Shown here one piece after another: positions 1-7,416 of a stretch of DNA of 64,000 nt. Source of the stretch: CAZSMC01 sp964607755 (GTDB lineage: Bacteria > Zhuqueibacterota > Zhuqueibacteria > Residuimicrobiales > Krinioviventaceae); assembly GCA_964607755.1 (NCBI GenBank), contig CAZSMC010000013.1:1-64000 (forward strand), read 5' to 3'. Positions within the stretch are counted from its first letter, which is position 1. Each line of letters begins with the position of its first letter. The notes below the pieces were generated by a model that was not told the origin of the DNA, searched no databases, and saw only the letters and a list, made by a program, of their open reading frames with translations. A program made the position numbers and the translations under genes.

Positions 1-297
1 AAGCCTTCTGGAGAGCTCAGTTCTGGGAAACCAGGACGCTGGGTTCGGAGGGGGGGCGGTTGGAAAAGTATTATAGTTGCTTAATCATAATGGCTCGCTG
101 GCCGCCTACCCTACTTTTAACCGCCGGTTCTTTAAGGCACATTTCGGGTCAGGTCAGTTTCAAGTTTGGTTGGTTTGCGCTAGTCCGATGCGGTTAAAAC
201 GGCTGATTTAATTGTTAAAAAAAATATTGATCTTTTAAAAAAAATATTATATATTCCATAATGGTTTCATATTGCAATTCATTATGGAGGTATTCAA
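1..297. other. Noncoding lead-in with long hairpin
   Basis: No gene is visible. An imperfect stem pairs 55-69 (GGCGGTTGGAAAAGT) with 113-125 (ACTTTTAACCGCC) around a loop of about 43 bases. It could be a remnant of a recombination site or a terminator of a gene left of the window. It lacks the RYYYAAC/GTTRRRY order of an attC site, so I do not call it one. The last 100 bases are very AT-rich and presumably carry the promoter of the following toxin-antitoxin pair. Confidence 0.3.
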
Positions 298-540
298 ATG
301 GCGTCAATAACTGTAAAAAACATTCCGGATGATTTATATGAGGAGTTAAAAAACACCGCATATATCCATCGTCGCAGTATTAATAATGAAGTTATACATT
401 GTATCGAGAATGCAATTAAAAGCATTAAAATCGATCCGAATGAATTTATTTCAAGAATTGATAATTTTCATAAAAATCTAAAAATGCCATTTCTAACTGA
501 CGAAATGCTTAGAGAATACAAAGAAAGTGGTCGAAAGTGA
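298..540 (+). CDS. FitA/VapB-like ribbon-helix-helix antitoxin
   Basis: An 80-residue protein starting 'MASITVKNIPDDLYEELK', the beta-strand plus helix signature of the Arc/MetJ ribbon-helix-helix fold in FitA-type antitoxins. Such proteins bind their own operator as dimers, and their C-terminal tail wraps the partner PIN toxin. The ATG has a good Shine-Dalgarno (TGGAGG, about 8 bases upstream). The stop overlaps the GTG start of the downstream PIN gene, so translation is probably coupled and the promoter shared and autoregulated. The gene is more AT-rich than the genes after 5500, in keeping with cassette or horizontally moved DNA. The family call is firm; the exact VapB/FitA subgroup is not. 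Confidence 0.85.
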   Translation: MASITVKNIPDDLYEELKNTAYIHRRSINNEVIHCIENAIKSIKIDPNEFISRIDNFHKNLKMPFLTDEMLREYKESGRK

Positions 541-941
541 TTGTCGTAGACACGAATGTAATAGCATATTTATTGATAATTGGCGAAAATACATCAGCTG
601 CCAAGGCATTATATAAGCAAGATTCTGATTGGATCGCACCGATACTATGGAGAAGTGAATTTCGGAATGTTGTTGCAACATATCTGCGTAACGAGCACAT
701 TAATTTATCGCATGCATTATTTCTAATAGGACAGGCAGAAGATCTTATGCGAAATAATGAGTATCAAGTTAAATCAAAAGATGTGATGAAGCATGTTGCA
801 GAATCTGGTTGTAGTGCATATGATTGTGAATATATTGCATTGGCCCAAGATTTAAATACAAAACTAATAACAACCGATAAGCGACTTATTAAAGCCTTTC
901 CTCAAATCGCATTCAACCTAAAAATAGATTTAGCAATTTAG
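537..941 (+). CDS. PIN-domain toxin (VapC-like ribonuclease)
   Basis: A 134-residue PIN domain, the usual size for a stand-alone toxin. It begins 'MIVVDTNVIAYLL' with the first catalytic Asp, has a central acidic stretch ('DCEYIALAQD') and a late 'LITTDKRL' with the last metal-binding Asp. VapC-type toxins are Mg-dependent endoribonucleases that cut tRNA or rRNA until bound by their antitoxin. The start is GTG, overlapping the antitoxin stop (GTGA), which fits a two-gene operon with 298-540. The gene ends TAG at 939-941 and overlaps the GTG of a truncated Phd-like frame. All expected acidic residues appear present, so it is likely functional. Confidence 0.85.
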   Translation: MIVVDTNVIAYLLIIGENTSAAKALYKQDSDWIAPILWRSEFRNVVATYLRNEHINLSHALFLIGQAEDLMRNNEYQVKSKDVMKHVAESGCSAYDCEYIALAQDLNTKLITTDKRLIKAFPQIAFNLKIDLAI

Positions 942-1156
942 TGGAAAAAGCTAAAAATATCGGTCCACAGATAGTAACAAAACACGGTGAAGAGGCTGTT
1001 GTGGTATTATCTATTGCTGAGTATAGAAAATTACTAAAACCCAAACAGAACATTATTAGCTTTTTTCAGAATTCACCATTATCAGATTATGATATTGATT
1101 TAGAAAGAAATAAGGAATTTCCATGCGATGTTTCACTTTTTAATCCTTGGTTGTAA
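941..1156 (+). pseudogene. 5'-truncated Phd/YefM-family antitoxin
   Basis: A 71-residue frame reading 'IGPQIVTKHGEEAVVVLS' then 'IAEYRKLL'. This is the core and C-terminal part of Phd/YefM antitoxins ('GPQIITRHGKPVAVVLS' type). The N-terminal strand and helix that normally open the family (W..qeAK..lseli) are missing: the frame starts at a GTG overlapping the PIN stop, only a few residues before the conserved GPQ. The C-terminus ('FFQNSPLSDYDIDLER') looks intact. It is probably a gene fragment fused downstream of the toxin by recombination. A functional minimal antitoxin cannot be excluded, but the DNA-binding part would be incomplete. Confidence 0.65.
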
Positions 1157-1177
1157 ACTGTCTACTTTTAAAATATC

Positions 1178-1303
1178 GGTATAACATTTTTTTGCAGGTG
1201 ATGCGAACCGCAGTTCCCTTTGAGAAAATTTTGGAGGTAAAATACCATGCGGCAAATCGGTTTGGTCCGGTGTTCGCGCACCTGGAAAAAGCGTTATATA
1301 GTA
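1178..1303 (+). mobile_element. Integron attC-like recombination site
   Basis: The segment folds into the nested arms expected of an attC site. The outer boxes are TATAAC (1180-1185) and GTTATA (1293-1298). Inside these, TTTTGCAGGTG (1190-1200) faces CACCTGGAAAAA (1279-1290). Inside those, GCGAAC (1203-1208) faces GTTCGC (1272-1277). Length is about 120 bases, in the usual attC range. It sits just after the toxin-antitoxin unit and just before the next gene, where a cassette boundary belongs. No integrase gene is in the window, so recombination activity is inferred. Confidence 0.6.
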
Positions 1304-1350
1304 AATCAGATAAGAACCGTATTATTCACAAAACGCAAAAGAGGTGCGAT

Positions 1351-3657
1351 ATGAATCCACATGTGGTTAACAATGAAATCACAGAGTGTAAATCATTTAG
1401 ACGATATTTTATGCTTTGTATCTTTTTATTCGCTACGAGTCCATCATTTGCCATCGACTCTCTTCAGGTAGATTGGAGCACTTATATCGGAGGGAGTGAT
1501 GGGTATCCCATTGGTGGGGGAGATTGGAATTTTGCAGATCTCGTCAATGAAATGGTAGCAGATAAAAATGGCAATCTATACATTGTTGGCGAAACCAAAA
1601 CGACAAATCTTCCCGGAAGGACGAATAACCACACCACCGAATCTGAATGCGCTTTTGTCAGCAAGTTGAACAGCGAAGGGATAATCCAATGGTCAACCTA
1701 TGTGGGAGGTTCACCTGCTGGTAACGGTTGTAAAGGCTTTGGTATTTGCCTGGATGAAAACGAAAACACAATTTTTATTACAGGAGCCACACCAACCAGC
1801 GCCGATTTTCCCAAACTTTTGAATCCAAATTGGCAATCAGCAGGGGCTTTTGTCACATCGTTAAAGACAAGTGATGGAAGCATTCAATGGTCTCGCTTAC
1901 TCACACGAAATGACTATGGGAATGGCAATGCCATTTGTATGCATAAAAACCATCTTTTTATTACCGGCGCAGTCGGACCATGGGGTGAACTCCTGAATCC
2001 GAAAAACCAGAGCAGCGGTGGTGGTGATGCGTTTGTTTATGAATTAACTGCCGACGGCGGTGTGATCAACTGCTGCTTTTACGGTGGATCGTGGGGCAAA
2101 GAATCAGGAGATGATCTATTTATTGATGATCAGGATCATATTTACCTGGTCGGGGATATTTTCTGGGAGTATCCAAGTAATAATAATTACGACTATGATC
2201 TACCGAAAGAGATCAATGAATGGCTTGGTGATCAAAGAGATGGTTTTGCCTGTAAACTCAATTCCGATCTCGATGTACAATGGTCTCGCTACATTGGTGG
2301 AAAAGCTATGGATTGGGCAGATTACATCTTTGGTGATGATAAGGGCAGTCTTTGGATTACCGGTTTTACCTATTCAGATAATATGGAAGGGGAAATAATT
2401 ATCCCTTATAATGGTTCAAAATGGCCTGGTGGCGACGCATACCTTATGAAAATCGATAACAATGGTACAATAGATTGGACTTCTTTTGCGAACTATTCGG
2501 GAAGCCATCTTCGTCAACCAAAGTTGACGAATTGCCGCAAAATAATAACATTGAGGAATATCGATGTGCTTATGTTTGATGCAGACCTGGGATATCATCA
2601 AAGCTTTATTTCTTATGATTGTTTTATGGGGCCGCACTGCTATGAAGTTAAACAAGTCAATGATCTATTTATGGATGAATCTATGAATATTTTTATTTGC
2701 GGCTACGCGGCCAGTACTTGTATCAATTTTCCTAACCGCAACAATGAACACAGCCGCCAGGGCTTCGATGGCTTTGTTGTAAAGACGAATCCAAAAGGTC
2801 ACTTTTTTCATTTTAATGACAACGCAGCGCCAGGATGGCCGGTATCCAAAGATCATTGGTCAATAACCGACGGAAAATATAAATTTATCGGCTCAGGGGG
2901 AAATATTTATCATAATGAATGGTATAATACTGAATTTTACAACTTTATTTTTGAAATTCAGGCAACAAAGATTTCGGGCAGCTCCAGTGGGAGCTATGGT
3001 ATTAACCTTCGGAAAAATCAACAAAAGAACGATAATTATCAATTTGGCGTTTATCCTAATGGCAATTATTTTATCAATTATTGGGTGAGCGGAAGTAGAC
3101 AAATGATAGTTAGTGAGACTCTTTCTCCTGCGGTAAAGACTGGACTGGGACAATGTAACTCGCTTGCAGTAACAGCACAGGATAGTGTTTTGATTTTTTA
3201 TATGAATGGTACCCAAGTACACAAGATTGAGAACTCTACTACATCTGAGGGGATACTTGGTATATATGCAACAGACACCAATGAGGGCGATGATGTCGTA
3301 GAGTTTGACAATGTTTACATTTCTCCGCACAAAGGATTTCCAACCGCAGTTTTGGAAACCAATAAGACTCAGGTAATGCCTTTGGATTATGCTCTTGACA
3401 ATTACCCGAATCCTTTTAATCCTGTTACTACAATAAAGTTTTCAATTACAAAACCATACTTGCTAACAATCAAAATAGTCGATGTTTGCGGAAGAGAGAT
3501 CACCACACTATTAAATGAACATAAAAAAGCAGGACATTATTCGGTTCAATGGAACGGAAAAGCCACATCAGGATCAATATGCCCGAGCGGATTGTATTTT
3601 TGTATTATGAAGACAAATGAGTTTTCAGTCAGAAAAAAATTAATGCTGGTCAAATAA
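1351..3657 (+). CDS. Secreted SBBP beta-propeller protein with C-terminal sorting domain
   Basis: The ATG at 1351 is chosen over an upstream in-frame start because AGAGGTG lies just before it and the protein then opens with a signal peptide ('RRYFMLCIFLFATSPSFA'). The product is about 768 residues. It has repeated SBBP-type blades ('DWSTYIGGS', 'IQWSTYVGGS', 'VQWSRYIGGK'), then a region resembling a laminin-G/LamG-like sandwich, then a C-terminal sorting domain ('LDNYPNPFNPVTTIKFSI' to 'KKLMLVK'). The family suggests a cell-surface or secreted protein exported by a type IX-like route; its ligand is unknown. It lies between two attC-like sites, so it may be carried as one unusually large cassette. 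Confidence 0.8.
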   Translation: MNPHVVNNEITECKSFRRYFMLCIFLFATSPSFAIDSLQVDWSTYIGGSDGYPIGGGDWNFADLVNEMVADKNGNLYIVGETKTTNLPGRTNNHTTESECAFVSKLNSEGIIQWSTYVGGSPAGNGCKGFGICLDENENTIFITGATPTSADFPKLLNPNWQSAGAFVTSLKTSDGSIQWSRLLTRNDYGNGNAICMHKNHLFITGAVGPWGELLNPKNQSSGGGDAFVYELTADGGVINCCFYGGSWGKESGDDLFIDDQDHIYLVGDIFWEYPSNNNYDYDLPKEINEWLGDQRDGFACKLNSDLDVQWSRYIGGKAMDWADYIFGDDKGSLWITGFTYSDNMEGEIIIPYNGSKWPGGDAYLMKIDNNGTIDWTSFANYSGSHLRQPKLTNCRKIITLRNIDVLMFDADLGYHQSFISYDCFMGPHCYEVKQVNDLFMDESMNIFICGYAASTCINFPNRNNEHSRQGFDGFVVKTNPKGHFFHFNDNAAPGWPVSKDHWSITDGKYKFIGSGGNIYHNEWYNTEFYNFIFEIQATKISGSSSGSYGINLRKNQQKNDNYQFGVYPNGNYFINYWVSGSRQMIVSETLSPAVKTGLGQCNSLAVTAQDSVLIFYMNGTQVHKIENSTTSEGILGIYATDTNEGDDVVEFDNVYISPHKGFPTAVLETNKTQVMPLDYALDNYPNPFNPVTTIKFSITKPYLLTIKIVDVCGREITTLLNEHKKAGHYSVQWNGKATSGSICPSGLYFCIMKTNEFSVRKKLMLVK

Positions 3658-3671
3658 CAGTTACAAAAAGG

Positions 3672-3843
3672 TCACATAACGAATAAGCGAAGCACTTGTC
3701 CTAAACACCAGGGTCGAGTGCGAACGCGGCGTTGGCCTCAGCCCTGATGACTCGCAGTTCGCCGCCGGAGTTGATTTGATGCTTATTGGATTTTTCAATT
3801 TTGTGCAAAATGATCAATGAAAAGATTTTCAGAAAAGCATTCA
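3672..3843. repeat. Intergenic repeat, copy A
   Basis: About 170 bases that recur at 5013-5200. Shared landmarks are TAACGAATAAGC / TAACGGATAAGC at the left, GTGCGAACGCGG, TCAGCCCTGA, then GAGTTGATTTGATGCTTATT / GAGTTGATTTAATGCTTATT and a terminal TTTTCAGAAAAG. Each copy starts a few bases after the stop codon of a cassette-like gene. The left end (CATAACG, then AATAAGCG) looks like the 5' half of an attC site. A matching CGCTTAT...GTTATG occurs only at 4206-4226, so the copy may be an attC split by inserted DNA. Confidence 0.7.
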
Positions 3844-4159
3844 TTGTTAAAACCCTATCCTCAATCGTTCTTTCAGATTCACCTCGTGAGATAGTAGGTT
3901 TTGATCAAAAATTTGATTATTCCAAAAATTCAGCTTTTATTTAATGAAACATATACATCAAATTTATCTCACGGGGCGAGTGTCTTTGAGTTGCATGTTT
4001 TCAGTCATACGTTTACGCCAGTCAGTCATCGTGAATCACATTTTTAAATGAATAATTGATTCGTGTGGTTCACACGATGGCTGCAATTATCAGGCAAAAA
4101 TGCGTGCCCATTTTTTTTGGGCGTGCTTAATTCAACAGGGGGATGAAGCCGGCGATCGC
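3844..4159. other. Noncoding stretch with hairpins
   Basis: No coding region is supported. Visible structures are CCTCGTGAGATA near 3880 facing TATCTCACGGGG near 3964, and a perfect hairpin TCGTGTG-GTT-CACACGA at 4071-4087. They may be decayed recombination sites or terminators. Confidence 0.35.
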
Positions 4160-4230
4160 TTCCGTCACGTCCCTGGCGTGGCGAGGGCTGAGCCGTACGC
4201 GCCCGCCGCTTATCGCCAGGGCGTTATGCC
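4160..4230 (+). mobile_element. Second attC-like site
   Basis: A compact palindromic segment: CCCTGGCG near 4171 faces CGCCAGGG near 4212. The next inner arms (GGCGAGGGC / GCGCCCGCC) pair with two mismatches. The right edge is GCGTTATGCC, a typical attC right-hand box. The left box reads GTCAC instead of an AAC core, so the site may be damaged, or its true left half may be CATAACG in repeat copy A. It stands about 100 bases before the next RHH/PIN module, as a cassette boundary would. Confidence 0.45.
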
Positions 4231-4330
4231 AAATAAGAAAATTGAGATTTCTGCTTTTTGAAAAAAGTTGACTTTTTAGGAATATTATATTACCTTGCTG
4301 TCATGAAGATAATATTCTGTGAGGTGATAA

Positions 4331-4570
4331 GTGAACACTTTAACATTAAAAGTCCCGGAAGTATTAAATGCCCAGCTCAACACCTACGCTAAAAGCAAAG
4401 GGATGAGCAAATCTGAAATTGTCCGCATTGCTCTTTTAGAATATTTTTCCAAAGACGACACGCGATTTGAAGGATCCTTTTTGGATTTGTCAAAGGATTT
4501 GGCTGGTAGCGTCGAAGCCCCTGACGACCTTTCCGAGAATAAAACGTATTTCGAAGGATACGGTGCATGA
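4331..4570 (+). CDS. CopG/RHH-type antitoxin
   Basis: A 79-residue ribbon-helix-helix protein: strand 'NTLTLKVPEVLNAQLNTYA', then 'KSKGMSKSEIVRIALLEYF', the classic CopG helix pair, then an acidic tail ending 'YFEGYGA' that would bind the toxin. The start is GTG with GAGGTG about 5 bases upstream. The stop overlaps the toxin ATG (ATGA), so the two are translationally coupled. Its role is to neutralise the PIN toxin and repress the operon. It follows the attC-like site at 4160-4230, as toxin-antitoxin cassettes commonly do in large chromosomal integrons. Confidence 0.85.
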   Translation: MNTLTLKVPEVLNAQLNTYAKSKGMSKSEIVRIALLEYFSKDDTRFEGSFLDLSKDLAGSVEAPDDLSENKTYFEGYGA

Positions 4571-4992
4571 AGTATAAAAAAGTTATTGTGGACACCGGGC
4601 CATTAGTTGCATACCTCAATAAAAATGATAAGCATCATGATTGGGCAAAGACGCAATTTTCTTTAATAACTCCTCCTTTATTATCATGCGAATCTGTACT
4701 ATCTGAAGCGTGCTTTTTGCTGCGCAATTTTACGAATGGGGCACAAAATATATTAGAGCTCATTGAACGAGAGTTAATTATTCTCCCTTTTGATTTACAA
4801 GCAGAGTCAAGTTCAGTCAAACAGCTTTTAGATAAATATAAAGATGTTCCTATGTCGCTTGCAGATGCCTGTCTTGTAAGACTCTCCGAGCAAATATCAG
4901 AAAGCATCATTTTTACACTAGATAGCGATTTCAAAATCTATAGAAAAAATAAACGAAATATTATACAGCTCATCACGCCCATTACTCAATAA
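4567..4992 (+). CDS. PIN-domain toxin, second module
   Basis: A 141-residue PIN nuclease beginning 'KKVIVDTGPLVAYLNKND', with the first catalytic Asp followed by TGPLVAYL, the opening of the PIN subfamily paired with CopG-like antitoxins. Further acidic positions are 'SLADACLVRLSEQ' and 'IFTLDSDFKIYRK'. It is predicted to be an endoribonuclease held inactive by the protein encoded at 4331-4570. It differs clearly in sequence from the PIN toxin at 537-941, so the two modules are separate acquisitions rather than a duplication. Repeat copy B starts about 20 bases after its stop. Confidence 0.85.
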   Translation: MKYKKVIVDTGPLVAYLNKNDKHHDWAKTQFSLITPPLLSCESVLSEACFLLRNFTNGAQNILELIERELIILPFDLQAESSSVKQLLDKYKDVPMSLADACLVRLSEQISESIIFTLDSDFKIYRKNKRNIIQLITPITQ

Positions 4993-5012
4993 AATTAACG
5001 CTTCAGGTCCGT

Positions 5013-5200
5013 GGTCTAACGGATAAGCCTTGCACTAGTCCTGATCACAGCAAAGGTCGATGTGCGAACGCGGAGTTGGTCTCGTCTCAGCCCTGACAAT
5101 TCGATGATTCGCCCCAGAGTTGATTTAATGCTTATTGGATTTTACATTTTTGAGGAAGGTGCGCGATAAAGCGTTCAACACATTTTCAGAAAAGGATTGA
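5013..5200. repeat. Intergenic repeat, copy B
   Basis: The second copy of the 3672-3843 repeat, with the same ordered landmarks (TCTAACGGATAAGC, GTGCGAACGCGG, TCAGCCCTGA, GAGTTGATTTAATGCTTATT, TTTTCAGAAAAG) and a few small insertions. It lies between the stop of the second PIN toxin and a truncated GH43 gene, so it marks the right edge of the cassette-like region. Confidence 0.7.
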
Positions 5201-5209
5201 TTAGAAGCG

Positions 5210-5488
5210 ATGTTCGCGAGGCCGTCTGCCCATTGGCAAAAGTTTAAAGTCGAAAAAGTGAACAGTGGCACAAATCATCATTCCATTGTTCAATACAAAG
5301 GCCAGTGGTATTTGTTTTATCACAATGCCGATTTGGCGTTGAAAAATATTCCACCTGATTCCAAAGAACGAGAATATGTTCAATGGCGACGGTCTGTTTG
5401 TGTGGATAGCCTGTTTTATAACCCGGATGGGACGATAAAAAAGGTGATTCAAACAAAAAAGGGTGTGGAAGCAATTACGAATAAATAG
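5210..5488 (+). pseudogene. GH43 C-terminal fragment
   Basis: A 92-residue frame whose core ('NHHSIVQYKGQWYLFYHN', then 'RRSVCVDSLFYNPDGTIK') matches the last blade of GH43 beta-xylosidase/arabinofuranosidase-type propellers. These enzymes normally exceed 300 residues, so at least two thirds is missing, including the catalytic Asp and the first blades. The break lies at the edge of repeat copy B, so the repeat or cassette recombination probably replaced the 5' part. The first residues (MFARPSAHWQ) do not look like GH43. It is probably non-functional. Confidence 0.75.
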
Positions 5489-5550
5489 GAAATTGTTAAA
5501 CATTGATTGTGGCTTTTCCACCAATCAAAACATTCATAAAGGAAAATGGC

Positions 5551-6714
5551 ATGAGAAGAATCTACATATCCATTTTTGCTTGTCTGGGCATTTTAGCTAT
5601 TATGACAATGTGTGCAGAAAAACAGTACAATTCCTTTCATCCTGGTCAACTATGGCTAGATAACAATGGGGTTCACATCAACGCACACGGCGGGGGTGTC
5701 CTGTTTCACGAGAATACCTATTACTGGTTTGGAGAACACAAGGTTAAAGGCAAAGCCGGAAACAAGGCGCATGTTGGCGTTCACGTTTATTCTTCAAAAG
5801 ACCTTTACAACTGGACAGATGAGGGCATTGCCCTTTCCGTTTCTGATGATCCGGACAACGACATTGCTAAAGGCTGTATTCTCGAACGTCCCAAAGTGAT
5901 TTATAATGCCGGGACGAAAGAATTTGTCATGTGGTTTCACCTCGAATTAAAGGGCGAGGGCTACCACTCGGCCCGTTGCGGAGTCGCTGTTTCTGATCGG
6001 ATTACCGGTCCGTACACTTTTCTTCATAGCATGCGACCGAATGCCGGACACTGGCCACTCAACGTCAGACCGGAACAGAAAACGCCTGTCTCTATCTCCA
6101 GTGAACTGGACAAGCAGTTTAGTGGCGGGCCCTCTGAAAAAGTCCGGCAAACCAATATTCTTGGCGCGCACTTTGAGGGCGGACAGATGTCCCGCGATAT
6201 GACTCTGTTCGTGGATGATGATGCTAAGGCATATCACCTTTATGCTTCAGAGCATAACTCAACGCTTCACATCGCTTTACTCACAGATGATTATCTCCGC
6301 CATTCCGGAAAATATGTTCGCGTTTTCGAGCACCGCTGGATGGAGGCTCTGGCCATTTGTAAGCGCAAGGGGAAATACTATTTGATCGCTTCGGGCTGCA
6401 CCGGCTGGAGTCCCAATGCAGCCAGATCGGCAGTTGCTGATTCACTTTTCGGTTCCTGGAAAGAACTCGGCAATCCGTGTGTTGGGGACGGTCGGAAAAA
6501 CGGGCCGGGGGCAGATAAAACTTTCGGCGGTCAGAGCACGTTCATTCTTCCTGTTCAAGGAAAAAACGATGCGTTTATTGCCATGTTCGATATGTGGCGT
6601 CCGGATAATGCGATTGATGGACGTTATATGTGGTTGCCCATACAATTCACTGATAAAGGATTCAAAATCGAATGGATGGAGGAATGGGACCTTTCATTTT
6701 TTGATAAAAACTAG
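5551..6714 (+). CDS. GH43 glycosidase, exo-galactanase-like subfamily
   Basis: The ATG at 5551 is chosen because AAAGGA precedes it and the protein then begins with a membrane/lipoprotein-type signal ('MRRIYISIFACLGILAIM', followed by TMC). The product is about 387 residues, a five-bladed GH43 propeller. The opening 'INAHGGGVLFHENTYYWFGE' is typical of the GH43 subfamilies (24/34-like) that include exo-beta-1,3-galactanases, in which the usual N-terminal base Asp is absent. Later blocks are 'ERPKVIYNAGTKEFVMW' and 'GCTGWSPNAARSA'. It would act in the periplasm or at the surface on galactan-type side chains; the substrate is inferred from subfamily resemblance only. Confidence 0.75.
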   Translation: MRRIYISIFACLGILAIMTMCAEKQYNSFHPGQLWLDNNGVHINAHGGGVLFHENTYYWFGEHKVKGKAGNKAHVGVHVYSSKDLYNWTDEGIALSVSDDPDNDIAKGCILERPKVIYNAGTKEFVMWFHLELKGEGYHSARCGVAVSDRITGPYTFLHSMRPNAGHWPLNVRPEQKTPVSISSELDKQFSGGPSEKVRQTNILGAHFEGGQMSRDMTLFVDDDAKAYHLYASEHNSTLHIALLTDDYLRHSGKYVRVFEHRWMEALAICKRKGKYYLIASGCTGWSPNAARSAVADSLFGSWKELGNPCVGDGRKNGPGADKTFGGQSTFILPVQGKNDAFIAMFDMWRPDNAIDGRYMWLPIQFTDKGFKIEWMEEWDLSFFDKN

Positions 6715-6821
6715 GAATGGACAGTTTCCATTAGACTGACAGAAGATTAAATGCTGAATTTGAAAAAAGTATCCACAGCATCTTCATATGATATAATTCG
6801 TTTTACAAGAAAGGATTTAAG

Positions 6822-7328
6822 ATGCGCTTGATAGCAAGGTCTTTAACTGTCTTTGTGCTCTTCATTTCGATGCTGTGTTCCTGCGGCAGAAACAGCCGTG
6901 AAAAAATCCATGTTTTTGAAATAAAAGAAATTGTGCTTAAAGCGAGTGAGCAGTATGATAATCCGTACACAAAAGTTGAGTGCTGGGTTGAATTGAAAGG
7001 CCCGGATTTCAGCAAAAAGATTTACGGTTTTTGGAACGGAGGGAACGAATTTGTTTTCCGCGTCGCTGCGACAACGCCCGCCACCTGGACATGGCAGAGC
7101 GCTTCCAATCAACATGTTCAGGGCCTGAACGGGCATACCGGTTCATTTACGGCTGTCTAATGGAGTCAGGAGGAATTGCGCGCAAACCAGAATCGGCGCG
7201 GATTTATCCGGCCAACTAAAAACGGGCACGCGCTGGAATATGCTGACGGTACGACGTTTTTTATTCTGACTATTGGTGTTTTGCCGGATGAGCTGGATAT
7301 TGAGGATCTGGATAGCCTGGACTATTAA
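6822..7328 (+). pseudogene. Broken DUF5060/DUF4038-type glycoside hydrolase
   Basis: It starts with a lipoprotein signal (lipobox near 'SMLCSC') and a DUF5060 beta-sandwich ('WVELKGPDFSKKIYGFWNGG', 'TPATWTWQSAS'). An in-frame TAA at 7158-7160 ends this frame. The same frame continues for another 55 codons with the expected next segment ('WSQEELRANQNRRGFIRP', 'NGHALEYADGTTFFIL'), which opens the DUF4038-type catalytic barrel. Homology then breaks off near 7275 and the frame ends at 7328. So one nonsense mutation and loss of nearly the whole catalytic domain are visible. Its start has a usable ribosome site (AAAGGA). Confidence 0.75.
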
Positions 7329-7416
7329 CACTGCCTGGCCAGGCTTAAAATCTTTAACGCTTTGATTTATTTTTCAGTTGACACAAAAGAATATCCACAA
7401 TCATTGGACTTTTACG

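Noticed and set aside
1147..1350. Upstream extension of the beta-propeller protein
   Set aside because: The extension crosses the attC-like site, adds a non-signal N-terminus, and the start at 1351 has both a ribosome site and a signal peptide.
5013..5090. tRNA-like text (GTGGTCTAACGGATAAGC resembles a tRNA D-arm)
   Set aside because: No acceptor stem or anticodon stem-loop can be paired, and the same text recurs in repeat copy A; it is part of the repeat.
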